A stretch of 58,814 nucleotides of DNA from an uncultured Acidobacteriaceae bacterium (lineage in GTDB: Bacteria > Acidobacteriota > Terriglobia > Terriglobales > Acidobacteriaceae), in assembly GCA_903849645.1 (NCBI GenBank), contig CAINJJ010000044.1, positions 1-58,814 of the forward strand. The letters are read 5' to 3'. Under the pieces are notes generated by a model. The model had not been told where the DNA came from and did not search any database. It worked only from the letters and a program-made list of their open reading frames with translations. Made by a program: the position numbers and the translations under genes. This document shows, in pieces, positions 50,086 to 58,814 of this stretch (within the stretch, counting starts at the first letter, position 1; every line of letters starts with the position of its first letter).

Positions 50086-52257
50086 CTAGTCTTCCTGCTC
50101 GATAGCCGCCAGCAGGTCTTCCTCACTGGTGATGGGGGGGAGGCAGGTGCGACCCTTGCAGATCATCACCCACGGACCCGAGCCCTGAGGCTGCGGAACC
50201 TGGAGCAGCATTTCGGCCAGGGCTTCAGGGATGTCTCCGGGCGCGAGGCGGTGGGGGGCGATGCGCATGACCGTCTTGTTGACGGCGAAGCGGGCAACGG
50301 CCAGCGCCTCCAGCCGAGCCGCCCCTGGACCGCTGCCCACCACGACGATTTGCGGGGGGTCAAGAAGAAGGCGTTCGAGGGCCAGTCCATAGCTCCCGAC
50401 ATAGAGGCCGAAGTGCTCGACGATGCCGGCGAAAGAGGCCAGCGTGGTCTCGGCGATGGCGCGAAAGTCCGCGCGCCCGCCAAGCGACTCCAGACGCAGG
50501 AGGGCGGAGGCGGCGCTGGGGTTGCCGGCGGGAGTAGGCGCGTCCTGGAGCGGTTTGCGCCGTGCGGCCAACGCGCCCAGGTGTCCCGTTCCTTGGGCAG
50601 GGACCGCGGCATCATCGAAGGCTTTCGCCAACGGGTCGTAGAAGAGGGCGATCATGGCATCCGCCAGACTGACCGCCGCACGGTAATAGGCCATTTGGCC
50701 GCTGCCTAGCCAGGCGTCGATGCAGGCGTGGATGGTGAATGCATGGTCGTCGAGCGTTCCGGGGACGCCCCTGTCGGTTTGGAGCGTGCCGTCGGGAGCT
50801 TCGCCGTAAGCAATCACATGATTGAGGGCCTGATCGCCGTCCCAGGCTGCGGCGAGCAGTCGGTCGAGCGTGTGCAGGGCAAAGTCGCGAGGCCCATCGG
50901 CCCGGAGGACACGGGCAGCCTCGAGGTAGGCGCTCACGGCCATGGCGTTCCAGCCGGTATAGAGGGTGCGGTCGATGAAGGGCTCCGTACGCCGGGCGCG
51001 GGCCGCGAGAAGCGCGCCGCGCGCCGCTTCGACAAGCGAGGTCAGCTCCTCCAGGGCGCGGCCGGTCGCGGTTGCCAACTCGTCCAGTGTCTGCTTCACG
51101 TGCAGGACGTTCCTGGCCGGGTCGTGGCGCATGTCGCCGAGGTCGCCTATGTCCCAGTAGCGGAGCACGACCTCAAGGTCGGCGGGGGCGAGAGCCAGGG
51201 GCAGAAGCGCCTGGCGCGCTTCATCCACAGTCCAGGTGAAGTAGTCGCCGTCGTCGTCAAGATTGATGTCGGCGTCCTGGGACGCGAAGAAGCCACCCCT
51301 GGCCCGGTCGGTCATGGTGGCGTCGAGCCAGGCGATGATCTGCCGCGCGGTGCGGAGAAAATCCTCGCGGACGAAGCTCTGATAGCCGTGCACGTAGTTG
51401 CGCAGCAGCTCAGTATTGTCATAGAGCATCTTTTCGAAGTGCGGCACCACCCAGCGCTCGTCAGTGGAGTAGCGATGGAATCCGCCGGCGAGCTGGTCGT
51501 AGACGCCGCCGCGGGCCATCTTTTCAAGCGTGGTGGTGAAGGCCAGTGCGCAGTGTTCGTTGTCGCGGTTCATGGCCACCTCAAGCAGGAGGTCCAGCGC
51601 GGCGGGATGAGGAAACTTGGGCTGCGCGCCGAATCCGCCGTTGCGCGGGTCAAACTGAGCGAGGGCCGAGCCGGCGATCTTGTCCACCAGGGCCAGCGAC
51701 ATTTCGCCACCGCCGCCGGAGAAGGTCTCATTCTGTTCGATGGCGGCCATGACGCTGGCAGCCGATTCCAGGGCCTCTTCGCGGCGCTCGCGCCAGACCT
51801 GGGCCATGGTCAGCAGGACCCGGCCAAAGCCGGGCCGGCCATAGCGCTCTTCGCGGGGAAAGTAAGTGCCGCCGAAGTAGGGTCGGCCGTCGGGAGTGAG
51901 AAAGGCGGTGAGAGGCCATCCCCCCTGGCCGCTGATGGCGGCGACGGCTGCCTGGTAGCGGGCATCCACATCCGCGCGCTCGTCGCGGTCCACTTTTACG
52001 GCGACGAAGTGCTCGTTGATGATGGCCGCGATTTCGGCGTCCTCGTAGGACTCGCGATCCATGACGTGGCACCAGTGGCACCAGACAGCGCCGATGTCGA
52101 GCAGGATGGGCTTGTCTTCGGCCTGCGCCTGGGCGATGGCCGACTCGCCCCACGGCTGCCAGCGGACAGGCTGAAGGCGGGCCGAACGGAGATAGGAAGA
52201 GGACGAATGCTGAAGGAGATTGGCGCCGCGGGACACGGGGGAAGGGACCGATTCCAT
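50086..52257 (-). CDS. thioredoxin-domain YyaL/DUF255 protein
   Basis: 723 residues from ATG 52257; the frame extends 16 codons further without similarity. The N-terminal thioredoxin-like domain (about 15-180) has VRWQPWGESAIAQAQAEDKP, the active site WCHWCHVM, DVDARYQ and GGWPLTAFLTP. The (alpha/alpha)6 glycosidase-like rest has QPKFPHPAALDLLL, YDQLAGGFHRYSTDERWVVP, HFEKMLYDNTELLRNYV and TGWNAMAVSAYLEAA. The family is widely conserved but of unclear function, perhaps binding nucleotides or sugars. It is followed by the gpx gene upstream. Confidence 0.92.
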   Translation of the reverse strand: MESVPSPVSRGANLLQHSSSSYLRSARLQPVRWQPWGESAIAQAQAEDKPILLDIGAVWCHWCHVMDRESYEDAEIAAIINEHFVAVKVDRDERADVDARYQAAVAAISGQGGWPLTAFLTPDGRPYFGGTYFPREERYGRPGFGRVLLTMAQVWRERREEALESAASVMAAIEQNETFSGGGGEMSLALVDKIAGSALAQFDPRNGGFGAQPKFPHPAALDLLLEVAMNRDNEHCALAFTTTLEKMARGGVYDQLAGGFHRYSTDERWVVPHFEKMLYDNTELLRNYVHGYQSFVREDFLRTARQIIAWLDATMTDRARGGFFASQDADINLDDDGDYFTWTVDEARQALLPLALAPADLEVVLRYWDIGDLGDMRHDPARNVLHVKQTLDELATATGRALEELTSLVEAARGALLAARARRTEPFIDRTLYTGWNAMAVSAYLEAARVLRADGPRDFALHTLDRLLAAAWDGDQALNHVIAYGEAPDGTLQTDRGVPGTLDDHAFTIHACIDAWLGSGQMAYYRAAVSLADAMIALFYDPLAKAFDDAAVPAQGTGHLGALAARRKPLQDAPTPAGNPSAASALLRLESLGGRADFRAIAETTLASFAGIVEHFGLYVGSYGLALERLLLDPPQIVVVGSGPGAARLEALAVARFAVNKTVMRIAPHRLAPGDIPEALAEMLLQVPQPQGSGPWVMICKGRTCLPPITSEEDLLAAIEQED

Positions 52258-52324
52258 GGGCTGAGGATACAAGGGTTGCGGCAGCCACCGCCAGCCGCAA
52301 CCCATGCGGGGGTGATTGAATCAG

Positions 52325-52879
52325 TTAGCTCTTGGCCAGTTCGGCCTCGATGGCGGCGACAAGAGCAGGGGCGTCGGGGGCGGTGTCAGGGGCAAAGCGC
52401 TTGACCACTTCGCCGCTGCGGCTGACGAGGAACTTCTCAAAGTTCCACAGAAGCTCGGGCTCGGGGTTGGGCGTAATGCCGAATCCCTTGAGCTTTTCGC
52501 GCCAGGTAGGCTCGTTGACGGTCTCAGCGGTTGGCTGGGCGGCGATGAGGGCGGCATAGAGCGGGTGCTTCTCCGGGCCGACCACGGTGATCTTGTCGAA
52601 GAGGGGGAAATCGACGCCGAAGTTGGTGGTGCAGAAGGTGACGATCTCTTCGTTGGTGCCGGGCTCCTGGGCTTTGAAGTCGTTGGCGGGGAAGCCGGCG
52701 ACCACCAGTCCCTTGTCCTTGTCGCTCTTGTAGAGCTTTTCCAGGCCTTCGTACTGCGGGGTGAGGCCGCACTTGGAGGCGACGTTGACCACCAGCAGAA
52801 CCTTGCCCTTGAACTCGGCCAGGGAGGTAGGTTCACCGGTGATCTTCTTGACGGGGATGTCGTAGATGGGTGTGCTCAT
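52325..52879 (-). CDS. glutathione peroxidase family protein
   Basis: 184 residues. The peroxidatic Cys37 lies in NVASKCGLTPQY. The usual FPCNQF is FPANDF here, so the resolving Cys and the Gln of the tetrad are changed; Trp remains in LLWNFEKFLV. The family scavenges peroxides, typically with thioredoxin in bacteria. A GGAGAG lies about 11 bases before the ATG. It is on the same strand as the YyaL-like gene, 67 bases upstream of it, and may be its operon partner. Confidence 0.9.
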   Translation of the reverse strand: MSTPIYDIPVKKITGEPTSLAEFKGKVLLVVNVASKCGLTPQYEGLEKLYKSDKDKGLVVAGFPANDFKAQEPGTNEEIVTFCTTNFGVDFPLFDKITVVGPEKHPLYAALIAAQPTAETVNEPTWREKLKGFGITPNPEPELLWNFEKFLVSRSGEVVKRFAPDTAPDAPALVAAIEAELAKS

Positions 52880-53050
52880 GATGTTTTCTGTCTCTCCAGC
52901 TTGAATTCTGAGGTAGATGACTCACTCCAATGGATGATTGTGGGGGCGGAAAGGACTCAGAAGGAAGCGGGGCCGAGCCGGGGCCGGGGCTTTGGAGGCC
53001 TGGGCCGTCGAAGAGACGGCCCAAGGCAGAGTTGGCGAGGGCGGATGGGC

Positions 53051-54121
53051 TCAACTGGCTGAGACGCCCTGGGGCCGGAGCAACTGGCTGGCGACCTTGA
53101 CGTAGAGGTCGACCGATTCGAGCAGTTCCTTTTTGGAGAGCTTTTCAAAGGGGGTGTGGGCGACGTGGATGGAACCGGGGCCAAGCAGCAGCGGCGCGCC
53201 CCAGTTGGTGAGTTGGGGAATGTCGGTGGCGAACTTGGCGATCATGGTGGGCAGGCCCTCGACGGCGGCCAGGCGGACGAAGGCCAGGTCGAGCGTAAAG
53301 GCCACCTCGGCAAGGCCTTTCGCGGCTTCCAGAATGGTGGCGCGGACCGGGGCCGAGTCGCCCACCAGGCGAATGAGCACCTGCGCCTCAGCCTCGTCGG
53401 CGATCACGTTGGGAGCATAGCCGCCGCGAATCTGGCCCACGTTGAGTGTGGTGTCTCCGGCGTACTCGTCCACGGGCCAGTCCATATTGAGCAGCTTGTC
53501 AAGAAGCTGGATGAGCTTGTGCACGGCGGAGTCGCCAAGTTCCGGGTAGGCGGAGTGGGCCATCTTGCCGGTGCACTTGAGGGAGACGCGCAGAGCGCCC
53601 TTGGAGGCCAGGGCGAGGCGGTTGTCGGTGGGTTCGCCATTGATAAGGAAGCGGCTCCCCTTGGGGTTGAGGTTGGCGGCCTTGGCGCCGGCCGAGTCGC
53701 GCTCCTCGCCGGAGACGAACAGCAAGCCGACGGGGAAGCCTGCCGCCCGCATGGCTTGAGCGGCGGCCACCTGGGCGGCGATGATGCCCTTGGCGTCGGA
53801 GACACCGCGGCCGTACATGAACTCATCGTCTTCAGAGAAGGGGATATAGGGCGGAACAGTGTCCATGTGGGTGGAGAAGACGAGTTCGGGGGACTGGCCA
53901 GGGATGCCGGCATAGACGTTCCAGCGGGGGCCGTCTCCTCCGTCGGCGGGCTGGGCGACCGGGGTCTTTTCCACATCCCATCCGTGTCCGGCCAGGAAGC
54001 CGGCCAGGAAGTCGCCCACCGCGCCCTCGTTGTAGGTGGTGGACTCGATCTCGCAGAGTTCGCGGGTGAGCCGGACAGGGTCAATGGCGTCAACAGGATG
54101 CAACGGAAGACGATCAGTCAT
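53051..54121 (-). CDS. M20 family peptidase
   Basis: 356 residues from ATG 54121 (MTDRLPLHPV); 208 codons of open frame upstream lack similarity and overlap the divergent promoter. Metal ligands and the catalytic pair are seen in FSTHMDTVPPY (His-x-Asp), YGRGVSDAKG (Asp), SGEERDSAG (Glu-Glu), INGEPTDN (Glu) and IHVAHTPFEKL (last His). The dimerisation domain lies around 165-280. It would act on N-acyl amino acids or small peptides (ArgE/DapE/CPG2 group); the substrate is unclear. The gene is divergent from the alpha/beta hydrolase. Confidence 0.9.
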   Translation of the reverse strand: MTDRLPLHPVDAIDPVRLTRELCEIESTTYNEGAVGDFLAGFLAGHGWDVEKTPVAQPADGGDGPRWNVYAGIPGQSPELVFSTHMDTVPPYIPFSEDDEFMYGRGVSDAKGIIAAQVAAAQAMRAAGFPVGLLFVSGEERDSAGAKAANLNPKGSRFLINGEPTDNRLALASKGALRVSLKCTGKMAHSAYPELGDSAVHKLIQLLDKLLNMDWPVDEYAGDTTLNVGQIRGGYAPNVIADEAEAQVLIRLVGDSAPVRATILEAAKGLAEVAFTLDLAFVRLAAVEGLPTMIAKFATDIPQLTNWGAPLLLGPGSIHVAHTPFEKLSKKELLESVDLYVKVASQLLRPQGVSAS

Positions 54122-54250
54122 GATAAAGCCAGAATACCGTAGACGGCGGCTGGCGCGACGGATTGAGAACGGCGAGTGCTGGCGGGCGCGGGGACGGAAT
54201 CCGGTGGAGGAAGCATTTCGGATGGGACTCTGACAAGGAACGGGCGTAAA

Positions 54251-54958
54251 ATGCAGAGTGGGATGTCCGCGACATTGTTGCCAGTCCGCCCGAGCGCCCG
54301 CACTTCCAAGTCGAGGTTGCGCAGCCTGAGCCTTGCCGGTCCTGCCGGCCGGTTGGAGGCGGTGTTGAATGAAGGCGCTCCCGGCGCGCGATACGCGGCG
54401 CTGGTCTGCCATCCGCATCCCAAGGGCGGCGGCTCCCTGCACAACAAGGTGGTCTACCACGCCATGAAGGCGATGAACGACGAGGCCTGGGGGCTGGGAT
54501 GGCCGGTGCTGCGCTTCAACTTCCGCGGCGTGGGGTTGAGCGAGGGAGAGCACGATGGACGGGCGGAAACCGGAGACGTGGAAGCCGCGCTGGCATGGCT
54601 TGAAAACGAATACAAGCTGCCCTTGATCGTGGCCGGATTCAGTTTCGGTGCGGCGATGGCGCTCAAGGCCTGTTGCGGCCGCGGCAACATCCGGGCACTG
54701 GCGGCGCTGGGACTGCCCACCCACGCCGAGGGCCGCGACTACCACTATTCCTTTCTTAGAGAATGTACCCTTTCCAAGCTATTCCTGAGCGGAGACCAGG
54801 ACCCGTATGCGCCGGCAACCCAACTGGCGCAGGTGGCCGCAGCCTCTGCAGAACCCAAACAATTGGTGCTCCTCCCTCGCGCCGATCACTTCTTTACCGG
54901 TGAACTTGAGCCCATGCAGCGGGCGCTCGCCGGATGGCTCATGGAGCAAACGAGATGA
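54251..54958 (+). CDS. alpha/beta hydrolase
   Basis: 235 residues from ATG 54251 (AAGGAA ten bases upstream). The oxyanion region CHPHPKGGGSLHNKVV, the FNFRGVGLSEGEHDGRAET segment, nucleophile Ser in GFSFGAAMAL, Asp in SGDQDPYAP and His in ADHFFTGEL make a complete triad. The type is short with no lid domain, like dienelactone/carboxyl-ester hydrolases. The substrate is unknown. Its stop overlaps the start of glycerate kinase as ATGA, so the two are translationally coupled. Confidence 0.9.
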   Translation: MQSGMSATLLPVRPSARTSKSRLRSLSLAGPAGRLEAVLNEGAPGARYAALVCHPHPKGGGSLHNKVVYHAMKAMNDEAWGLGWPVLRFNFRGVGLSEGEHDGRAETGDVEAALAWLENEYKLPLIVAGFSFGAAMALKACCGRGNIRALAALGLPTHAEGRDYHYSFLRECTLSKLFLSGDQDPYAPATQLAQVAAASAEPKQLVLLPRADHFFTGELEPMQRALAGWLMEQTR

Positions 54959-56409
54959 CCCCGGTCAGCGATTCCGCACTTGACACCCTGCATACGACAG
55001 CCACCGCAATTTTTACCGGGGCCTTGGAGGCCTGTAACATCGCGTCGGCGTTTGACCGGCGCATCCGGTTTGAGGGCAACACGCTGCATCGCCTGCTGCC
55101 GGATGGCAGCGGTCCGGCCTCGATCGACCTGGGGGCATACAAGAAAATCTTCGTGATCGCGCTGGGCAAGGCGGCCGGCCCAATGCTGGACACGCTGTTG
55201 AGCCGGATGAGCCGCCGCAAGGGAATGCGCGGCATCTGCTGCACGAACGAGTTGCCGAAGGCGCGCAACTGGCGGTTCCGCTACTTTGAGGGCGGGCACC
55301 CGGTGCCCAATGAAGATTCGTTTGCCGCGGCGCGGGCGGCGCTGGCGATGGTGAAGAAGGCGAAGAAGGACACCCTGATCTTCTTTCTCATCTCAGGCGG
55401 AGGCTCGGCGATGTTTGACCTGCCGCTGGACCCGCACATCTCGCTCGACGACACGATCGCCTTCCACGAACTGCTGCTTGGCTCCGGGGCGCCTATCAGC
55501 GAAGTGAATACGCTGCGGAAGCATTTTTCTGCGGTGAAGGGCGGGCGGCTGGCGATGGCCGCGCCGGAGGCAGCCAAGATCTCGCTTCTGGTGCCGGACG
55601 TGCCATTGCGCTCGCTGGACGCGCTTTCGTCCGGGCCCACTTCGCCGGATCACTCGACGGTGGCCGATGTGCGCTACCTGCTGGAGAAGTACGCGCTGCA
55701 GGAGCGGCTGCCGGCCTCAGTGCGCGCGTTCTTTGAGCGCGCGGACCTGCCCGAGTCGCCGGGCAACAAGGGATGGCGTCCGCCGTTTTTCCCGAAGCCG
55801 GCGAAGGCGGGGGCGGCGCCCACGCGGCGGGTGACGGCGGCAGCCTCCATGCTGGAAGAAGACGAGGCATTTCGCGATTCGGTCTTTGAGATATTGCTGT
55901 CGAGTCACGACCTGGCGGAGAATGCCCGCACCCTGGCGCAGAAGGCCGGCTACCACGTGGTGGTGGACAACAGTTGCGACGACTGGGACTACGCCGACGC
56001 GGCTCGGTATCTGCTGGACCGCTTTCATGCGCTGCGCGCGACTTATCCGCGGCTTTGCCTTATCTCAGTGGGCGAGGTGACGGTGAAGCTGGACCGTGTG
56101 CCGGGCGCCGGGGGGCGCAACCAGCAGTTTGCGATGGCCTGCGCGCTGGAACTGGAAGGGCATCCCGGCGAGCGGATTACCGTTTTCAGCGCCGGCTCGG
56201 ACGGGATTGACGGCAACACGCAGTCAGCCGGGGCGGTGGCTGACCCGACCACGGTGACCCGCGCCCATGCCTTTGGCTTTCATCTCAAGTCGTCGCTGGC
56301 TGCGTTTGACGCCTGTCCGATGTTTACGGCGCTGGGCGACTCGGTGGTGACGGGCCGCACGGGCCACAACCTGCGGGATCTGAGGCTCCTGATCGCAGAT
56401 AGCGCGTAG
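54955..56409 (+). CDS. glycerate kinase, DUF4147/MOFRL type
   Basis: 484 residues from ATG 54955. The N-terminal half (about 10-260) has VIALGKAAGPMLDTL, EGGHPVPNEDS, FLISGGGSAMFDLP, EVNTLRKHFSAVKGG and LLVPDVPLRSLDALSSGPTS. The C-terminal MOFRL part has LISVGEVTVKLDR, GAGGRNQQFAMACAL, FSAGSDGIDGNTQSAGAVAD and SVVTGRTGHNLRDLRLLI. It would make 2-phosphoglycerate from D-glycerate. It is coupled to the alpha/beta hydrolase, and a LacI-type regulator follows it after about 140 bases. Confidence 0.92.
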   Translation: MTPVSDSALDTLHTTATAIFTGALEACNIASAFDRRIRFEGNTLHRLLPDGSGPASIDLGAYKKIFVIALGKAAGPMLDTLLSRMSRRKGMRGICCTNELPKARNWRFRYFEGGHPVPNEDSFAAARAALAMVKKAKKDTLIFFLISGGGSAMFDLPLDPHISLDDTIAFHELLLGSGAPISEVNTLRKHFSAVKGGRLAMAAPEAAKISLLVPDVPLRSLDALSSGPTSPDHSTVADVRYLLEKYALQERLPASVRAFFERADLPESPGNKGWRPPFFPKPAKAGAAPTRRVTAAASMLEEDEAFRDSVFEILLSSHDLAENARTLAQKAGYHVVVDNSCDDWDYADAARYLLDRFHALRATYPRLCLISVGEVTVKLDRVPGAGGRNQQFAMACALELEGHPGERITVFSAGSDGIDGNTQSAGAVADPTTVTRAHAFGFHLKSSLAAFDACPMFTALGDSVVTGRTGHNLRDLRLLIADSA

Positions 56410-56549
56410 GCCGGGAAGCGGCTCTTCCTCTCAATTGGCCGTCAATCCGCGCCCGGTGAGGGAGCCTGCAAAATCTCTGCTTCCGCTTTGGATGCCGGAT
56501 GGAATAGCATCAATCTTCACACTTGATTCATCTGCATCAGGATTGGTTC
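56410..56549. other. gap before the LacI gene
   Basis: 140 bases with no gene. The AGGA 8 bases before GTG 56550 is the likely ribosome site. No clear operator was found. Confidence 0.35.
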
Positions 56550-57596
56550 GTGGCTCGCAAAGGAACCCGCAAGACCGTCGCCAAAACTCCGGACATTCGC
56601 ACTGTCGCCGCGCTGGCGAAGGTGTCGATTGCCACGGTATCCCGCACCATCAACGGTTCCCCGGCGGTAAGCGACCGGCTTTCGAAGCGCGTCTGGCAGG
56701 CGATTCAACAGTTGAACTACTTCCCTAATACGCAGGCGCGGGGCCTGGTTTCGGGCCGCAGCCGGATTCTTGGAATCATTGTTGAAAACATTACCAACCC
56801 CTTTTTTCCCGAGCTGATTCAGAGCTTTGAAGAGATTGCCGTGGCGCACGGCTACGAGATCCTGGTGAGCTCGTCGAACAGCGATCCGGCGGTGCTGACC
56901 AACTGCGTGCGACGCATGCTGGAGCGCAAGGTCGAGGGCGTGGCGGTGCTGACTTTCGGCGAGGAAGAGCCGGTGATGGACCAACTGGTGCATCACGACG
57001 TTCCCATGGTGCTGGCGGAGTTCCGGCTGGATGATCCGAAGGCGAGTACGATTCTGCTGGACTACACGACCGGGATTCACGCCGCGGTGAAGCACCTTGC
57101 GGATCTGGGGCACACGAAGATCGCCTACCTGGCCGGCCCGCACAAGCTGCACTCCGCCATGACGCGGGAAAATGACTTCCGCACGGCCATGGAGGCCGCG
57201 GGGCTGGTGATCGAGCAGCAGTGGGTGGTGGAGTGCAATCACACGCTGAAGGGCGGCGTGGCGGGATTTGGCAAGCTGCGGGCGCTGGCGTCGCAGCCCA
57301 CGGCGGTTCTGTGCTCGAACGACATGACCGCGATCGGCGTGCTGCGCGCGGCCTACATGGAAGGGCTGCATGTGCCCCAGGACCTGTCGGTCGTCGGACT
57401 GGACGACATCGACTTCGCCGAGTTCACGCTGCCGCCGCTGACCACGATTCGCTTGTCGCGGTCAGAACTGGCGCGAGCCGCCTTTGAGGCGCTTCGGCAG
57501 CAGGCCGAAGAGACCGAAAGCGGCAAGATTCAGCGGGAGTTTCTGGTCTCAACGAGCCTGGTGGTGCGGGGTTCGACGGGCAAGCCGAAGGCGTGA
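56550..57596 (+). CDS. LacI family transcriptional regulator
   Basis: 348 residues from GTG 56550 (AGGA eight bases upstream); TTG 56523 is the other in-frame start. The HTH covers about 17-37 (IRTVAALAKVSIATVSRTIN) with hinge LNYFPNTQARGLVSGRS. The sugar-binding core is typical: LGIIVENITNPFFPELIQSF, LTFGEEEPVMDQLV, ILLDYTTGIHAAVKHLADLG, AVLCSNDMTAIGVLRA and VVGLDDIDFAEFTLPPLTT. It may control the glycerate kinase operon or a distant sugar operon; the effector is unknown. Confidence 0.93.
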   Translation: MARKGTRKTVAKTPDIRTVAALAKVSIATVSRTINGSPAVSDRLSKRVWQAIQQLNYFPNTQARGLVSGRSRILGIIVENITNPFFPELIQSFEEIAVAHGYEILVSSSNSDPAVLTNCVRRMLERKVEGVAVLTFGEEEPVMDQLVHHDVPMVLAEFRLDDPKASTILLDYTTGIHAAVKHLADLGHTKIAYLAGPHKLHSAMTRENDFRTAMEAAGLVIEQQWVVECNHTLKGGVAGFGKLRALASQPTAVLCSNDMTAIGVLRAAYMEGLHVPQDLSVVGLDDIDFAEFTLPPLTTIRLSRSELARAAFEALRQQAEETESGKIQREFLVSTSLVVRGSTGKPKA

Positions 57597-57714
57597 GACA
57601 TCCCGCCGGAATTCAGCCTTACGGAGACCGTGTAATATTGAAAAGTCGGACCGTGGCCGGAGATTCTCCAGTTGGCCATTTCACTACTCGCGAAGCAAAG
57701 GCGGAGCGAAGCTC

Positions 57715-57789
57715 ATGGACCCAGCGGGAGTTCTGAAGTTCCAGAAGGGATCTGGCAAGCATCCCAACAAGCAGGAGCGAGTGAAGTGA
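57715..57789 (+). CDS. possible 24-residue leader ORF before fkbM gene
   Basis: A short ORF (MDPAGVLKFQKGSGKHPNKQ, then ERVK and TGA) starts at ATG 57715 with GGAG eight bases upstream. Its stop overlaps the GTG of the methyltransferase gene as GTGA. The product is basic. It may be a translationally coupled leader or chance; no family is known. Confidence 0.3.
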   Translation: MDPAGVLKFQKGSGKHPNKQERVK

Positions 57790-58544
57790 GCATTCCCCGC
57801 ACCGTTCTGGAGCGTCTCAGCAGAAACCGCGTCCTTAAGCGCAAATTGCCTTCGGAATTCGGTTCCGTTCCGATTCTCGTCTCGCCTGATGCAAGTCTTC
57901 GATTTTGGAAGCCACGCGTTGAGTCCGATCTCTTTGACTTTGCCAATGAGTTTATTCATCCGGGCAAAGTCGTTTGGGACGTGGGCGCGAACGTGGGTCT
58001 GCTGACCATATCCGCCGCGCAGCGGGCAGGAGCTTCAGGCAGCATCGTGGCCATTGAGGCCGACACCTGGCTGGTCGGATTGCTGCGAAGATCGGCTGCG
58101 CTCCAACCGCAGACCTCCGCACCCATCCAGGTGATTCCGACTGCTGCTGCAGAAGCATTATCGGTCGCTTCATTTCATGTTGCAGCCCGGGGCCGGGCTT
58201 CGAATTTTCTGAGCGGGGTTTCAGGCTCCAGCCAGACTGGCGGCGTACGCGAGACGGTCAGCGTGGTGACTATTACTCTGGACTGGCTCCTGGAGCAGGG
58301 GCAAGCCCCGGATGTCTTGAAGATTGACGTAGAAGGCGGAGAACTCAAGGTCCTTAAGGGTGCGGAGCGGGTGATTGCAGAGGCGCGACCCATTATCCTG
58401 TGTGAAGTTCACGAAACCAACTCCAGGGCCGTGACCGAGATATTTTTGCACTATGGGTATAAACTCTACTCCTGGGGAACAACCCCGCGCCCGCAGGTGA
58501 ACAGGGCGACATTCAACACGCTCGCCATTCCGAAGGGCAAGTAA
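57786..58544 (+). CDS. FkbM family SAM methyltransferase
   Basis: 252 residues from GTG 57786 (AGGAG eight bases upstream); longer in-frame openings exist but lack similarity. The SAM site is VWDVGANVGLLTISAAQRAG (about 62-81), then IVAIEADTWLVGLLRRS. The FkbM pattern continues with ITLDWLLEQGQAPDVLKIDVEGGELKVLKG-type sequence (about 167-197), ending in ILCEVHETNS. The family methylates sugars or other glycan or natural-product oxygens. The product is cytosolic. Its pathway partners lie beyond the window's edge. Confidence 0.9.
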   Translation: MSIPRTVLERLSRNRVLKRKLPSEFGSVPILVSPDASLRFWKPRVESDLFDFANEFIHPGKVVWDVGANVGLLTISAAQRAGASGSIVAIEADTWLVGLLRRSAALQPQTSAPIQVIPTAAAEALSVASFHVAARGRASNFLSGVSGSSQTGGVRETVSVVTITLDWLLEQGQAPDVLKIDVEGGELKVLKGAERVIAEARPIILCEVHETNSRAVTEIFLHYGYKLYSWGTTPRPQVNRATFNTLAIPKGK

Positions 58545-58814
58545 ACGACCGGAATTCGTTGCCACCTATGGAGCGTCGGATTGACAGCTCCGACGCCGGA
58601 ATCGGCAATGAATATGCGCCCCGAGCCAATCTGATGTTGAAGCCCACGAATGGGCGGGGCAGCTATTACGCGACTAGGAGACCGTCGGGGATAGCGTTTT
58701 CAGGCGAGCGAATCGGTATGACGCCGGAGTTGGCGGATTCCTGCTCGCGCAGAGCTTGATGGGGTAGTTGGGCGGTGGTCTGAGCGTGGGGGAGCCGAAG
58801 AGGCTTCTCCATCG
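58545..58814. other. window end, nothing recognised
   Basis: 270 bases without a supported gene. A 66-codon ORF at 58559 has no similarity and no good ribosome site. Confidence 0.4.

Noticed and set aside
54122..54745. A longer N-terminus for the M20 peptidase
   Set aside because: 208 extra codons lack similarity and are antisense to the alpha/beta hydrolase and its promoter.
58559..58759. A 66-codon ORF at the window end
   Set aside because: No ribosome site, no similarity and odd composition.

Overview
The window looks like a piece of a high-GC (about 60% or more by eye) chromosome from an acidobacterium, probably family Acidobacteriaceae (class Terriglobia). I infer this from the look of the proteins: a fused E1 alpha/beta dehydrogenase, DUF2277, SemiSWEET, the rpoZ-gmk-yicC-msbA order, families of small secreted proteins, and intergenic palindromes. 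No 16S or other marker is present to confirm it. I saw no tRNA, rRNA, CRISPR array, transposase or prophage genes. The region reads as ordinary chromosome with lineage-specific inserts.

Layout. 1-0.9 kb: 3' end of a phosphate acetyl/butyryltransferase. 1.2-10.7 kb: three tandem multi-PAS proteins, two with GGDEF-EAL outputs and one with no output domain. 10.7-12.1 kb: PhoU and a flavin reductase. 12.2-15.7 kb: an unknown protein, a Raf-kinase-inhibitor-like secreted protein and an MFS transporter. 15.7-18.2 kb: YceI, MarR, a LuxR-type regulator with a degenerate receiver, and a PilZ protein. 18.5-24.4 kb: accessory region with an ATP-grasp-like orphan, a secreted protein made of eight 24-residue repeats, membrane proteins, a gene split by a TGA, and an aldo/keto reductase. 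24.4-30.7 kb: an M29-like aminopeptidase and a compact cheA-cheW-cheY-cheB-cheR cluster with no chemoreceptor. 30.9-36.6 kb: nucleoside salvage (cdd, deoA, CNT transporter, punA, udk), with a SemiSWEET gene and a DUF2277 gene embedded in it.

36.7-41.9 kb: DUF2062, then the minus-strand operon msbA-yicC-gmk-rpoZ, and a GmhB-like phosphatase. 42.0-44.2 kb: fused ThDP dehydrogenase E1. 44.3-45.8 kb: three tandem paralogous secreted coiled-coil proteins. 45.9-49.7 kb: MscS channel, Tat-exported multicopper oxidase and a small lipoprotein. 50.1-56.4 kb: thioredoxin-domain YyaL-like protein, glutathione peroxidase, M20 peptidase, alpha/beta hydrolase and glycerate kinase. 56.5-58.5 kb: LacI regulator and FkbM methyltransferase.

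Functional links. The PAS-GGDEF-EAL proteins would make or break c-di-GMP, and the PilZ protein 7 kb away is a possible receptor. cdd to udk would import nucleosides, deaminate them, phosphorolyse them and rephosphorylate uridine/cytidine. A near-perfect palindrome between the divergent MFS and yceI genes is a candidate MarR operator.

The least explained parts are: the 8x24-residue repeat protein; two genes with a shared leader motif; a TGA that splits one reading frame; the tandem secreted paralogues; and a long palindrome whose outer arms contain the stop codons of both flanking convergent genes.
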